A stretch of 64,000 nucleotides of DNA from Amoebidium appalachense (GCA_963693365.1 CAVNZM010000005.1:6572001-6636000); one strand, 5' to 3'; shown: positions 1-10,330, counted from the first letter of the stretch. Numbers and translations: made by a program. The notes: generated by a model not told the origin, from the sequence alone.

Positions 1-1400
1 TTTGCACAGGTGCTTACGTGCAGGTACACCCGTGGGGACTCCAAGGCACACATGCCTGTGTTTGTGCACATCTGTTTGTCAGTACGCGTACACCTGTCTA
101 AATGCGTGTATCTACGCAGGCCTCTCCGTGTGTGTCTCAGCGCCCACACACCCGCACGTATGAGGGCATGTGTGTGTGTGTGTGTGTGTGTTTGGGCGCG
201 CGTCGCCGTGCATGCATGTCTCTATGTGTGCATGTGTGAGTGCACGTGTGCATGCATGAGTGCGTGTGGCTGTGTGTGTGCTTGTGTGGATGCACATGGG
301 TGTCTGTATGCATGCGTGCTTGTGTATGAGCGTGTGCACGCATGTGTGCATGTGTGTGTGTGCATGCGTGTGCGTGTGTGCATTTGTATGCACACGTGAA
401 CCCACCCTGTCCGTCTGCATCCACCTGTGTACACGAGTGTGTGTGTGTGTGTCTGAGTGTGTGCCTGTGTGTGTGCGAGTGTGCATGTGTGTGTGTGCGC
501 GCGCACGCGCGTATGAGTGTCTTTGCGTGTGTGTGCTTGCTTAAATGAGCGGCACACATGTGTAAGCATGCATGTGTATATGCATCCGTGTGTGTGTGTG
601 TGTGTGTGTGTGCATGTGTGTGTGTGTGTTCACACACGTGCACATACCCTGCCCGTTTTCATCCACCAGCAACTCCTTAACCTGCACGGCCAGGGGGGCC
701 TTGCCAGTGATCCGCCTCAAGAGCCCAGACAGCAGGTTGGCTGGGATGCGCCCCTGCCCGTCCGTGTCTGCCTCCTTGAAGAGCGTGAGCACCACTGTAC
801 GTGTACGTGTGTGTGTGTACGTGTGTGTGTATGTGTGTACGTGTGTGTGTGTATGTGTGTACGTGTGTGTGTGTGTGTGTGTACGTGTGTGTGTGTGTGT
901 ATGTGAGTACGTGTGCATGGGTGTGTACGTGTGTGTGTGTGTGTGTGTGTAGAAGTGTGTGTACGTGTTTGTAAGTGTGTATACGTACGTGTGTGTCAAT
1001 GTGGGTACGTGTGTGTGTGTCTGTGTGTGTCAGTGTGTGTGCACATTCATGTGTGCGTGCGCGTGTAAGTGTGTGTGAGTGTGTGTACGTGTATGGGTAT
1101 ATGTGTATGTGTACATGTGTGTGTGTACGTCTGCGTAAGTGTGCGGGTAGGTGTGTGTAGGAGAGAGAGTGTGTGTATACGTCTGTGGGGGTGTACGCGC
1201 GTACGTGTGTAAGTTTGTGTGTATGTGCGTGTTTACGTGCATGTGTGGGGAATGGGGGGGACTAAAGTGGGGAGGGTTGGGGGAGGGGAGGGAGGGAGGA
1301 GGGGGTGTACTCGTGTGTGTGTGCGTGTATGTATCATGTGTATGTTCTGGAAAATGAATGGGTACGTGCTGGGTGTGGTAGGGTGGAAGTGAAGGTGTGA
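1..1400. repeat. Imperfect GT/CA microsatellite field
   Basis: About 1.4 kb dominated by (GT)n interrupted by GTAC, GTGC and GCGC steps. The only complex island inside it is the EF-hand exon near 650-800. All open frames here on either strand are Cys/Val- or His/Thr-rich products of the repeat. Confidence 0.9.
648..794 (-). CDS. EF-hand (calmodulin-like) protein, single internal exon
   Basis: This 147-nt island of complex sequence sits inside GT-repeat DNA. On the minus strand it is bounded by an acceptor (CGTACAG at about 801-795) and a donor (GTATGT from 647). It enters and leaves in phase 1. The translation has an EF-hand calcium loop [12 protein letters not shown] preceded by an amphipathic helix (VVLTLFKEA). 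About 35 residues later comes DENGQG, the start of a second loop that the downstream intron interrupts. The spacing matches a calmodulin-type EF-hand pair. Loop position 12 is Leu instead of the usual Glu, so calcium binding at the first site may be weak. Flanking exons were not found; the 3' part would lie left of the window. The family is clear, the specific protein is not. Confidence 0.6.
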
Positions 1401-1420
1401 CTTAGTCTATGAGGGGGAAG

Positions 1421-1422
1421 CA

Positions 1423-1465
<43 letters not shown>
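1421..1465. repeat. Long poly-G homopolymer
   Basis: An almost pure run of about 45 G, one of the longest in the window. It lies between GT-rich microsatellite DNA and the R1 repeat cluster. Similar runs occur throughout, as G or as C on the given strand. Confidence 0.95.
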
Positions 1466-1468
<3 letters not shown>

Positions 1469-1611
1469 CGTGTGTGTATTGTGTCTGTGTGTGTCTGAGT
1501 GTGTGTGTGTGTCTGTGTGTGTCGGAATGTGCATGTACGAGTGTTGGTGCAAGTGGTTTGGAATGAAGATATGTGTGTGTGTACGTGTGCGTGTGTTGGG
1601 ATGGGAAGGAA

Positions 1612-1643
<32 letters not shown>

Positions 1644-1646
<3 letters not shown>

Positions 1647-1773
1647 TGAATGCGGAACACAGTACGAAGTACGCATACACGATGAGAAGCATGGTGCAGG
1701 ACACATGCAAAGGCAAACATTCAACTATGCAGCATCAGCCATGCGCACAGTATGCGTCATAAGCAGAGCCCAT
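1644..1773 (+). repeat. Dispersed repeat R1, copy a (truncated)
   Basis: Starts at GTTTGAATGCGGAACAC directly after a poly-G run and ends at AGCAGAGCCCAT, where another poly-G run begins. It matches the first 130 bases of the full R1 copies at 1914 and 2367 almost base for base. Confidence 0.9.
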
Positions 1774-1800
1774 GGGGGGGGGGGGGGGGGGGGGGTGAGG

Positions 1801-1890
1801 TTTGAATGCGTCATAAAGTACGAAGTACACAAGAACAACGGATAACAAGATGCAGAGTGCAAACCATACTTTAAGAGTATGCAATAAGCA
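1801..1890 (+). repeat. R1 copy b (subfamily B)
   Basis: Begins TTTGAATGCGTCATAAAGTA and shares GAAGTAC and GCAATAAGCAG with R1. The middle part differs (ACAAGAACAACGGATAAC), matching the copies at 13662 and 21312. This defines a second subfamily. Confidence 0.8.
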
Positions 1891-1913
1891 GGGGGAGGGG
1901 GGGGGGGGGGGGG

Positions 1914-2359
1914 TTTGAATGCGGAACACGGTGCGAAGTGCGCATACACGATGAGAAGCATGGTGCAGGACACATGCAAAGGCAAACATTCAAGTATGCA
2001 ACATCAGCCATGCGCACAGTATGCGTCATAAGCAGAGCCCATCCTCAGGGAGGGCCCAAGTCATCAATTGCGTCTGAGTTTCGACCCCTTAGCCCGAGTA
2101 TATAAGACTCTCCAACTCAGACAGCAGCATCAACTGAACTTGAGAGGGTCAACCCGTCTTGATCAAAAACGAGCAGGGTTGCTTATGCAAGCAAGGGTGA
2201 GCAAAACGGTGAAGATGTGTGTGCAAACGAAAGAAGTGCAGCGAAAAATGCGTATGTGCTTACAGATGCACGACACAGAGCAACCATGCCCGGTTGCATG
2301 GAAGTAAAGCGGTCTCCACACAGTGGTCTGTCCTGAAAGGACACCTCTGAAAGAAGACT
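1914..2359 (+). repeat. R1 copy c (full length, about 390-445 bp)
   Basis: The longest R1 copy. Its first 386 bases are nearly identical to copy d at 2367-2751. Landmarks are TTTGAATGCGGAACACGG at the start, CATCCTCAGGGAGGGCCC near base 130, a TATATAAG box at 2099-2106 and GCCCGGTTGCAT at the shared end. A further 60 bases lead to a 7-G run that abuts copy d. There is no credible coding frame, so this looks like a short non-autonomous element. Confidence 0.9.
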
Positions 2360-2366
2360 GGGGGGG

Positions 2367-2748
2367 TTTGAATGCGGAACACGGTACGAAGTACGCATAC
2401 ACGATGAGAAGCATGGTGCAGGACACATGCAAAGGCAAACATTCAAGTATGAAACATCAGCCATGCGCACAGTATGTGTCATAAGCAGAGCCCATCCTCA
2501 GGGAGGGCCCAAGTCATCAATTGCGTCTGAGTTTCGACCCCTTAGCCCGCGTATATACGACTCTCCAACTCAGACAGCAGCATCAACTGAACTTGAGAGG
2601 GTCAGCCCGTCTTGATCAAGGACGAGCAGGGTTGCTTATGCAAGCAAGGTGAGCAAAACGGTGAAGATGTGTGTGCAAACTAAAGCAGTGCAGCGAAAAA
2701 TGCGTATGTGCTTACAGATGCACGACACAGAGCAACCATGCCCGGTTG

Positions 2749-2751
<3 letters not shown>
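2367..2751 (+). repeat. R1 copy d (tandem with copy c)
   Basis: Almost identical to copy c over its whole length and follows it directly in the same orientation. It ends at GGTTGCAT, where a poly-G run of about 30 nt begins. Confidence 0.9.
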
Positions 2752-2786
<35 letters not shown>

Positions 2787-2945
2787 GAAGAAGGAGTTGG
2801 TTATGTGTATATGTGTGCGTGTGCGTGTATACATGAGCACGCATGATGTGTTAGCATAGGCAGAACAACATTGGAAAAAGGGTTTCAGAAATAACGATGC
2901 ATCGTAGGTAGAGCCGGTTTCAACAGGAGGGGGGGGGGGGGGGGG

Positions 2946-3072
2946 TTGAATGCGGAACACGGTACAAAGTCGCATACACGAAGGACACATGAAAAGGCAA
3001 ACATTCAAGTATGCAACATAGCCATGCGCACAGTATGCGTCATAAGCAGAGCCCATCCTCAGGGAGGGCCCA
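2946..3072 (+). repeat. R1 copy e (truncated)
   Basis: Begins right after a poly-G run. It carries small deletions relative to copy c (the GATGAGAAGCATGGTGCAG stretch is missing) and stops at GAGGGCCCA, where a new poly-G run starts. Confidence 0.85.
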
Positions 3073-3414
3073 GGGGGGGGGGGGGGGGGGACAGGACATG
3101 TACAATACGCCTTCCCAACCCATTCATATCACAGCAAGGACAGGGGAGACAGGGGTACAGCAAATGAGACAAAACGAACAAAAAAACACATAAATAACAC
3201 TGTTATGATATGCACAACGCCATCCTCCCCTGACCTATCTTTCCAGGTGCCAACCGGTTTCCGTCTCTTTCATACCATTCTCCAGACAAAAACTAGGATA
3301 TGCTACAACGCTTCTTCCAGCCAAAGCCAGGCACGGAAAAAATGACCATCCTCCCCTGCATTCCCCTCCCCCCCCTCCACCCTCCTCCTTCCTCCCCCCC
3401 CCCCCCCCCCCCAA

Positions 3415-3481
<67 letters not shown>
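3415..3481. repeat. (CA)n microsatellite between C-run and A-run
   Basis: A pure CA run of about 60 nt preceded by CCCCCCAAAAAA and followed by CCCAAAAAAAAAA. Non-coding. Confidence 0.95.
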
Positions 3482-3483
<2 letters not shown>

Positions 3484-3605
3484 AAAAAAAAAAACCCTCC
3501 TAGTCCAAACCCTCCTTCTCCTAGTGTTTCACCCTCAAAAAAAAAGTTCACACATTTTTGGAAGGTGAAGTTACTTTTGCTGAGTGTGTGTATGTGTGTG
3601 TGTGT

Positions 3606-3640
<35 letters not shown>

Positions 3641-3643
<3 letters not shown>

Positions 3644-3768
3644 GAAGGCGGAACACGGTACGAAGTACGCATACACGAAGGACACATGCAAAGGCAAACA
3701 TTCAAGTATGCAACATAGCCATGCGCACAGTATGCGTCATAAGCAGAGCCCATCCTCAGGGAGGGCCC
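3641..3768 (+). repeat. R1 copy f (truncated)
   Basis: Same start, same internal deletion as copy e, and ends at GGGAGGGCCC followed by Gs. Its close similarity to copy e suggests local duplication of an already deleted copy. Confidence 0.85.
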
Positions 3769-3872
3769 GGGGGGACGAGGGTAAACAGGAGAGGCGGCAC
3801 CAAGCATGTGTGGGGGGAGAGGGGGGGCGAAAATACGAAGTGGTGATGGTGCGATGATCAGGATTAACAACA

Positions 3873-3936
3873 GTTTCACTCGGGGTAGACGTGTTATGCG
3901 CTACACAGTGCAATCCGCGCTGGACAACGTAAGGCA
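3873..3936 (+). CDS. Candidate exon, unrecognised
   Basis: A short island of balanced composition. It lies between a possible acceptor (AACAACAG) and a possible donor (CAG|GTAGGG). The plus-strand frame reads FTRGRRVMRYTVQSALDNVR, a helix-like peptide. No partner exon with matching phase was found, and the minus strand is also open, so this is only a candidate. Confidence 0.25.
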
Positions 3937-5534
3937 GGTAGGGTGGGCGGAAAAAGGGAGAACGAGGGGGACGGGGGAAGTGGGGAGGGGGCAAAGAAAC
4001 TCACCTGATTCTTGTGCCCCTGTTAGCTGCGGAACGAAAGGATAGTGTCAATGGTGTGTAGTGCAAGCACAGGAGGAAGAGAACACTAAAGAGGTAATTT
4101 GGTAAATAAAGAATGGTCGTGGTGTCAGGAAAGACGTCGTCAGGAGTGGTTTGCGTGTGTGCCTACGTGTTCACGTTAACATGTTCCTTTGTGTGTGCGC
4201 GTGGAGACATTTGTGTTACTGTGAAGTGTGTGTATGTGTGTGTGTGTGCACGGGTGTGCGTATCTGTGCCCGTGTGTGCACAAGTGAGTGAGAATGCAAG
4301 CCAGTCCGCGGGTGTAAGCGTGTGTGCATGTCTATATGAATATACGACAACTTGTGTTACCTTACTTGTATATATGTATAGTTGGAAAGCCCTCCCTCTC
4401 CCCCCCCCCCCTCCCCCCGCGCTCCCCTCTTCCCCCCTTCCCCCCGTCCCCCCCAAAAAAAGACCAACAGATGCCCCACCCACCAGAAAAAGATAAAGCC
4501 TTGAACTGCGTGAAAAAGCAGTGCGCCCCGAGCGAGCACCCACACATACACAGGCACACGCGAATTTGCACGTAAACGTGAACACAGACACGTGCACAGG
4601 CACAGACACACCGCACACTCCCCCAACCCCTACAAGATCCAACCAAACATGCCCTAGATCTACCTACCCACACTATACAAATCACCTCGCTCCCATGCCC
4701 CGTAATCCTCTCAAAGCCCACAAGTTGACATACCACACACCCTCACGTTTTGCGCAAAAATAACTCACCTGCATTTTTGCGGTTGCTCTCCCTCCTGCCT
4801 GGTTGCTTGCCTGTTTGAATGATCACTCCCTCCCTCTCAAAGCCCTAATATTCGCCTGTGCCAAAACAATCAACACAAACCGTGCTAACGCTTTCAAGCA
4901 GCCAGAAAAAAAAGCCTACAACATGCAACTATGGCCTGGTTTCTTCAAGGTAGCCCTAGATTACACCCTAGAGCCGTAGATTATTCAATGAATGGTTGTA
5001 GGTGGTAGGGCTTTGTATATGTTATTTTGTACAGACTTACAAAATCTTCGCGTACTGGGGGCGCCAGCGCCAGTGCTGGCTGCAGGAGAGGTGGACACTG
5101 CACAGGAAGCGAGTCGGGTCAAAAGTCATAATCAATCTTGTTCGAGCCGGAGCCAACTCCGGTGCGGTTCGCTGATCTTATTTTGTAGAGCGATCTGAAA
5201 AGAGAACCTGTTATACATATATGTTTAGTAAGTTTTCATTCTTGTGGAAAAAAGATATATAGTTAGGAAAAAGTGTTTATGTTAACTATTACGGGCTTTG
5301 ACACTTTTCAGAGGCTGGGTATGGTATAGCAAATTGATTTCTATTTAAAACCACTACCGGAAAGCTAGGGCCACAAAAACGCTCGACTCGGAATTTCCCT
5401 TGGAAACACGCAAACCCGATTCGAATTTGGTTGTCACCCTCGAATTGAGCATAATGCATTATGCTGACTTAGTGATGGGCTTCATTATGCCGGCATGATC
5501 TAACATTTGGCGTCAAATACTAGTCTGTTATACG
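3937..5534. other. Intergenic stretch without a supported gene
   Basis: Contains GT/CA-rich and pyrimidine-rich DNA up to about 4.6 kb, then AT-richer complex sequence. A small perfect hairpin (CCGGAG, loop CCAA, CTCCGG) sits at 5147-5162. Open frames here are short and show no conserved motif. Confidence 0.5.
4753..4781. other. Inverted repeat (9-bp arms)
   Basis: CGCAAAAAT and ATTTTTGCG are perfectly complementary arms around an 11-nt spacer. Read on the minus strand the spacer holds ATG-CAG followed by GTGAGT, so the hairpin could overlap a 5' splice site. Confidence 0.5.
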
Positions 5535-5542
5535 TGACGTCA
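5535..5542. promoter_or_regulatory. CRE palindrome upstream of COPS9
   Basis: A perfect TGACGTCA octamer lies about 335 bp upstream of the COPS9 start codon in AT-rich DNA that looks like a promoter region. In animals and fungi this sequence binds CREB/ATF-type bZIP factors. Its function here is inferred from sequence and position only. Confidence 0.45.
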
Positions 5543-5875
5543 CAAATGTCTGTTGGCCCCACCGAATAACTCCCATTTTCAGCAGAATAAATATTCAAGA
5601 GTCTCTATGTGCAGGCTATTTCTCAACTTTTTACGTTTTTCCTTTCAACCCCTTTCTTACGCTTTATTTTTAGTCGGTGAAGGCTTGAAGATTCTTTTTG
5701 AGTTGTACCCGAAATTTTTTTGGAATAAGCTCTCTCTGACGTTTGTGACTTCCACAATAATTTCAGTTCGTCTCTACACGTAAATATACACCAACCAGCT
5801 ACATAATACCACACACGCACACGTATACCCTTCTCTCTGCCCTTCTACCCATCTCTTTCTGCCTAATCTTCCAGC

Positions 5876-6067
5876 ATGAAGCGCGCAGCTCTCCGCCAGT
5901 CGAAGGGGAGGCCCAGTGGCAACTCTTTTGGTCACTGGCCCCCTCAGGTTATGCCCCACGGGGACATGTTTGGGGAGGGCGACGACCAAAGAGCCATGCT
6001 GCTGGACACAGATGAGGTCTGGTTATTTGTCTTCCACCCTTCCCCCCCCTTCCTCCCCCCCCCCCCC

Positions 6068-6102
<35 letters not shown>

Positions 6103-6210
6103 TTTTTTTGGTTTGGGGTGGTGGTGGTGGGGGTGGGGGGGGGGGGGGGGGGGGGAGGGGAAGGGCTCCCACACATAAAGGCACAGACACACGCACACAC
6201 ACACTCTCTC

Positions 6211-6274
<64 letters not shown>

Positions 6275-6303
6275 TCTTCTCTCTCGCTCTCTCTCTCTCT
6301 CTC

Positions 6304-6341
<38 letters not shown>

Positions 6342-6388
6342 TTCTCTATCCGCTCTCTCTGTCTCACAAGAGCGTGCGCACACGCACG

Positions 6389-6419
<31 letters not shown>

Positions 6420-7434
6420 ACAGACACACACACACACAAACTTAACACACTCACACATCCAATCTTTCTCTCTGTGTGTCTCTCTTTCTCCTGCCCCCTC
6501 CCCCTCCTCTCTTTCTCTCTCCTCTCTCTGCCTCTGCCTTTGTGTGTGTGTGTGCTTGTGTGTGTGTGTGTGCGTGAGTGTGTGCGCATGTGCACGGTCG
6601 CTTGTATATGCAGGTGTGTGGGTGTGCACTTGTGTGTGTTTGTGTGCATCTGTGTGCCTTGCATGTGCTGCACAAGTGCAGAGGTGTCTGTTCAATTGTG
6701 CACGGGTGCTTGTGTGTGCATATGCACGCGCACGCATGTGGGGGGGGGTATGTGTTTGTGTGTATGTATTGGGTATGACAAACAGTTTATCCATCTAAAT
6801 CTTTCATCCCTCTTGTCTGCACACAGGTTCACAACTCTCTTAGTTTTCTCCGTTGCCCAACGTATACATTCTCTTTCTCAGCCAATGTGTGTCCGTCCTT
6901 TTCTCTCCTTCTCTTTCTTCTTCCCCCCTCTCATTCTCTCCCTTCCTCCCCTCTTCGTCCCTTCCTGCCTCCCTGACTCCATCCTTCCCTTTCCCCCCCC
7001 CTCCCCCCCTCACCCCTCCCCCCCTGTCCCTCTCTTTTTCTCCCCGCTCACATATAGGCTATCTCATTTCTGTGTTTGTGCGCATGTACGTGCCCCATAA
7101 GCCACTATCTTCTGGTATTGTGTCTGCCTGTCTTGCTGTGTCTGCAGCTTGCGTCCGATGCCGTGCAGCCGCCATGCATTCACCGTCACTTCCACATGTG
7201 TTCTTGCTCATCGCACACATTACTCATGTGCCCTCCCACCCACCTACCATCCCTCTCTCTACCACCTCCAGATGGGCAACTATGATGAGGTGCTTGCAAC
7301 GGGCAGCCAGCCTGCCCCAATTGTGCACCAGGACTTCTTCAACAGTAAGCCCCCCCCCCCCCCCCCCCCCCCACCCACCCCAACCCACCCCGCCCGCCCT
7401 TGCCCGCCTGCCCGTGCGTGTGATGCATAATCTT

Positions 7435-7465
<31 letters not shown>

Positions 7466-8150
7466 GGCAAGTTGGGTGTTGTCTTGTCTGTTGTGAATAT
7501 CAATGCCTATAATGATTTTCCCTCCCTCACCCCCTCTCCACTTTCTAGGTTTCTCCCAAGTGTTATGGGTGGAATCTTCTTCGGTGTTAGACTTTGCCCT
7601 CCCCCCCCCCCATACACACACACACACATACACACACACCCCACCCCACCCCACCCCACCCCACCACTACCACCACACATCCCCTCCCTCTTCCTGGTTT
7701 TGCATATCGTAACACGGCCTGCCCCTTACATTAAACTCCTTATTTGATAGCTTTGTTGGTTGATTGATTAGTTTGTTCATGATTTGTTCTAAAAAAGAAA
7801 ATAGAATAGCTTTCGGCATTGTACTGTGCAACCCCCCCCCCCCCCCCCCCCCCCCCCGGCCTCCCCCACCAGCACCACCTCCTCCTCCTCCGCCCACCCC
7901 TGCCTGGCCCCCTCCCTCCCCCCCCTGGCTGTGTCAGCCGCATTTGAAAGTTTCAAAACCTCCCTAACCTCCCCTTTAAAGTTTTAAGAGCCCCTAATTA
8001 CGGGCCATGTTTCTGCAAAATAAGTGTATCTCCCGTGTGATGTGTTTTTGTTTTTCCGTGCTCTAGGGGTTTGGCGATCTCGTAGTGTGTTGCATGTATT
8101 TCCCCCTCCTCCCCTTCACCCTCCTGTGGTGCATACAAACTCCCCATTCC

Positions 8151-8183
<33 letters not shown>

Positions 8184-8383
8184 TTTGTGGTGTTTGTATC
8201 TTTTATGTTCTGCTCGTTCTTGTTTGGTGAATTCGGTCTCTCATATCTACTGCCCCCCCCCCCCCCTCCCCCCCCCTTTTCTTTAAACTTTTTTTTTTAT
8301 ACACACACGCATACACACAAAAAAAAACACACAACAAATCTGCAGAGTTCGAAGATGACTTTGATGACAAGGACCTGCGCTGA
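5876..8383 (+). CDS. COPS9: COP9 signalosome subunit 9 (CSNAP-like), three exons
   Basis: Exons 5876-6016, 7272-7344 and 8346-8383 join in consistent phases (0, then 1) and give 83 residues. Introns start with GTCTGG and GTAAGC and end with CTCCAG and CTGCAG. The C-terminus reads VHQDFFNKFEDDFDD, matching the diagnostic acidic, Phe-rich tail of COPS9/CSNAP (VHxDFFNxFEDxFDDxD in animals). An upstream DMFGEG matches the family's EMFPEG. CSNAP is the ninth, smallest subunit of the COP9 signalosome, which removes NEDD8 from cullin-RING ligases. In known species the C-terminal tail docks on CSN3, CSN5 and CSN6. The protein is about 25 residues longer than the human one because of a basic N-terminal extension. 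The introns hold long C-runs, (CT)n and (GT)n. The first donor (GAG|GTCTGG) is weak, so the end of exon 1 is the least certain junction. Confidence 0.85.
6044..6560. repeat. Compound microsatellite in COPS9 intron 1
   Basis: A C-run of about 40 nt, then G-rich DNA, (CT)n with interruptions, (GT)n, (CA)n and more CT/GT blocks in succession. All lie inside the first COPS9 intron. Confidence 0.95.
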
Positions 8384-8564
8384 TCGGATTGCCGGGGGGC
8401 CAATCATGCACCGGCAAAGCGAAGTCAGATTGACGCCAGCCAATCGGGAATTGTGCTTGATCTGCAGATGCCTTTTCCGGGTCATGGTGGCACTCATATA
8501 TGAATATATGGCGAATGAAACACACACCACTCACCCCGCACACATGGATGGGCGGTGGGGGGAG

Positions 8565-8606
<42 letters not shown>

Positions 8607-9822
8607 GGGGGGGGAGGGAGGGAGGGGGGTAGCACACGACTGATAGTCTTACATGTACGGGGTGACTCTGATGTATGCACCTGCTCACATGCTCGCGGAC
8701 ACCCCTCATATGCACACGTACACACGTACCACCGCTTCACCTTCAAAGCACGTCTTTCGGTTTATTTAGGCCGAGGCGGGTTCAGAGCTGTTATAAGCTT
8801 AGACATCATACCGGTTGTATCTTACGCTGTACGCTACGTATACTATCCATTTGGAGACAAAACAAATTAAAAACAAAGACGCTCAACAGGAACCTAGATG
8901 TGGTTAAAACTAAACCAATCCCCTCACCACCACCACAACCACAACCACAACCACCACAACCCAACCACACACACACACATACGCGCGCGCACACACACAC
9001 ACGCGGGCCACCTAATATTAGTCTTGTTCATTCCCGGCCGTCAACTAAAGTTTTCCAAGGTGAGAGCCGATTACCTGAATCGCCCATGTGAAAGGGAGAG
9101 AATGTGTCTGCTTGTTATGTGGGCATATGTGTGTTCGGCAGGTGTCTGAGGATTGTGTTTTTGTGCACCCATAAGGCTGTATATGTGTACCGGTCATGCT
9201 TCCGGATTCTCCTTCCTTGGAGGAGGCGCGGGTGGGGAGGGGGAGAAGGCGGGGAGGGCTGTGGGGGAAGGGATCCGGATTAATTAATTAAAGTTCTGGT
9301 CGGCCCGGCCACACGACTAGACAAGAGAGTTTCCTCTTTCCACCTCCTCACCAATATCTGATTCATATGCGGGCAAGCAAGTGCACATAAAATCCCCCTG
9401 CCCCCCCCCTCCCCTCCCCCCCCCCCCCTCCCCCCTCCCCCCCCCCCCACCTCTCCTCCCCGCACGTACGTGTATGCAAAAAACCCACGGTGACGGCACC
9501 GTGACAAACTGACCACATGTACATGTGACACTACACTAACCAAAAAACACAAAAACATGCACACAACACACACAAGTGTACGTGCACACGTGCAATGTGA
9601 CACACAGGACATGTACATGCACACACACACACACACGGCACACACGCACACCCATACACGCACATACACACACACAGATACACACATACACAGACATGTA
9701 CGTGCGCGCACGCACACACACACAAACACACACACACTTACACACACACCCGCGCTCATGCACACAAACGCACACACATACACACACACCACAATGTCAC
9801 ATTTTTATTTTTTATTTTATCC
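8384..9822. other. Intergenic: G-run, CA repeats, no supported gene
   Basis: Downstream of COPS9 there is a G-run of about 50 nt (8572-8628), AT-richer DNA, a C-rich block near 9.4 kb and (CA)n from 9.6 to 9.8 kb. A possible tiny exon (9023-9059, ending AAG|GTGAGA) is too short to assign. Confidence 0.5.
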
Positions 9823-9926
9823 CGTTTTGTTCCCGGAGGTACCCCTAGGGGCCCTCAGGGGGAACTACCGTCTTCCACCCAGCACCGACAGTACTCTAGC
9901 TAGGGTGCTACGATGCTATTAGCTAA
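9823..9926 (+). repeat. Dispersed repeat R2, plus-oriented copy
   Basis: Runs from CGTTTTGTTCCCGGAGG to GCTATTAGCTAA. It aligns with the reverse complement of 56293-56414. Shared blocks include CTTCCACxCAGCACCxACAG and TACTCTAGxTAGGGTGCTA. The other copy has about 15 extra bases in the middle. Confidence 0.75.
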
Positions 9927-10011
9927 AACTAACACACCTATAACAGTCCTAACTATATGTACACACTTTGCCCAGGGTATCAACCCCAGCCACGCCGGCA
10001 CCACATTGTCA

Positions 10012-10026
10012 CACACACATGTACTT

Positions 10027-10078
<52 letters not shown>
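10012..10078. repeat. (CA)n microsatellite
   Basis: A CA run of about 50 nt flanked on both sides by GTACTTGCACA, so the run sits between two copies of the same short word. Confidence 0.9.
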
Positions 10079-10093
10079 ACTTGCACATACACC

Positions 10094-10121
10094 AAGGCCT
10101 CCGTTGTATCTAGGAGGCCTT
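10094..10121. other. Perfect hairpin next to R2
   Basis: AAGGCCTCC, a 10-nt loop (GTTGTATCTA), then GGAGGCCTT: nine paired bases with no mismatch. It has no following T-run. It could be the end of a mobile element or a structured RNA segment; nothing decides between these. Confidence 0.5.
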
Positions 10122-10144
10122 GACATACACACGTGTACAAGCAG

Positions 10145-10330
10145 CTATTTGATCATTTCAAGTACGTCAGCTCCCATAATGGGACCTAACATGAGCTTCG
10201 CATGTCTCGAATCACTAACCAATTGCGAAATGCCTTCGTTTATTAAAAAGGGTCCGAACTGACGGTGCAAAATCCGTAAGGCTACCACTGTATATGTCTT
10301 CAACACGGCCCATTTGTGCATAGTATGCAT
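10145..10330 (-). CDS. Short ORF in complex-sequence island, unrecognised
   Basis: A 61-codon minus-strand frame with protein-like composition (it includes FGPFLINEGISQLVSDS and LMLGPIMGADVLEMIK). A second minus frame across the same island is also open and protein-like (YAQMGRVEDIYSGSLTDFA). Two good overlapping frames in one short segment suggest a decayed coding region with a frameshift, perhaps from a mobile element associated with R2. No family was recognised. Confidence 0.25.
   Translation of the reverse strand: MHTMHKWAVLKTYTVVALRILHRQFGPFLINEGISQLVSDSRHAKLMLGPIMGADVLEMIK

Noticed and set aside
10-1360. Long Cys/Val-rich and His/Thr-rich open frames on both strands
   Set aside because: They are translations of (GT)n and (CA)n in every frame. 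None has protein-like composition except the short EF-hand island at 648-794.
5040-5215. Structured RNA gene near the CCGGAG/CTCCGG hairpin
   Set aside because: Only a 6-bp hairpin; no conserved snRNA, SRP or tRNA element was recognised.
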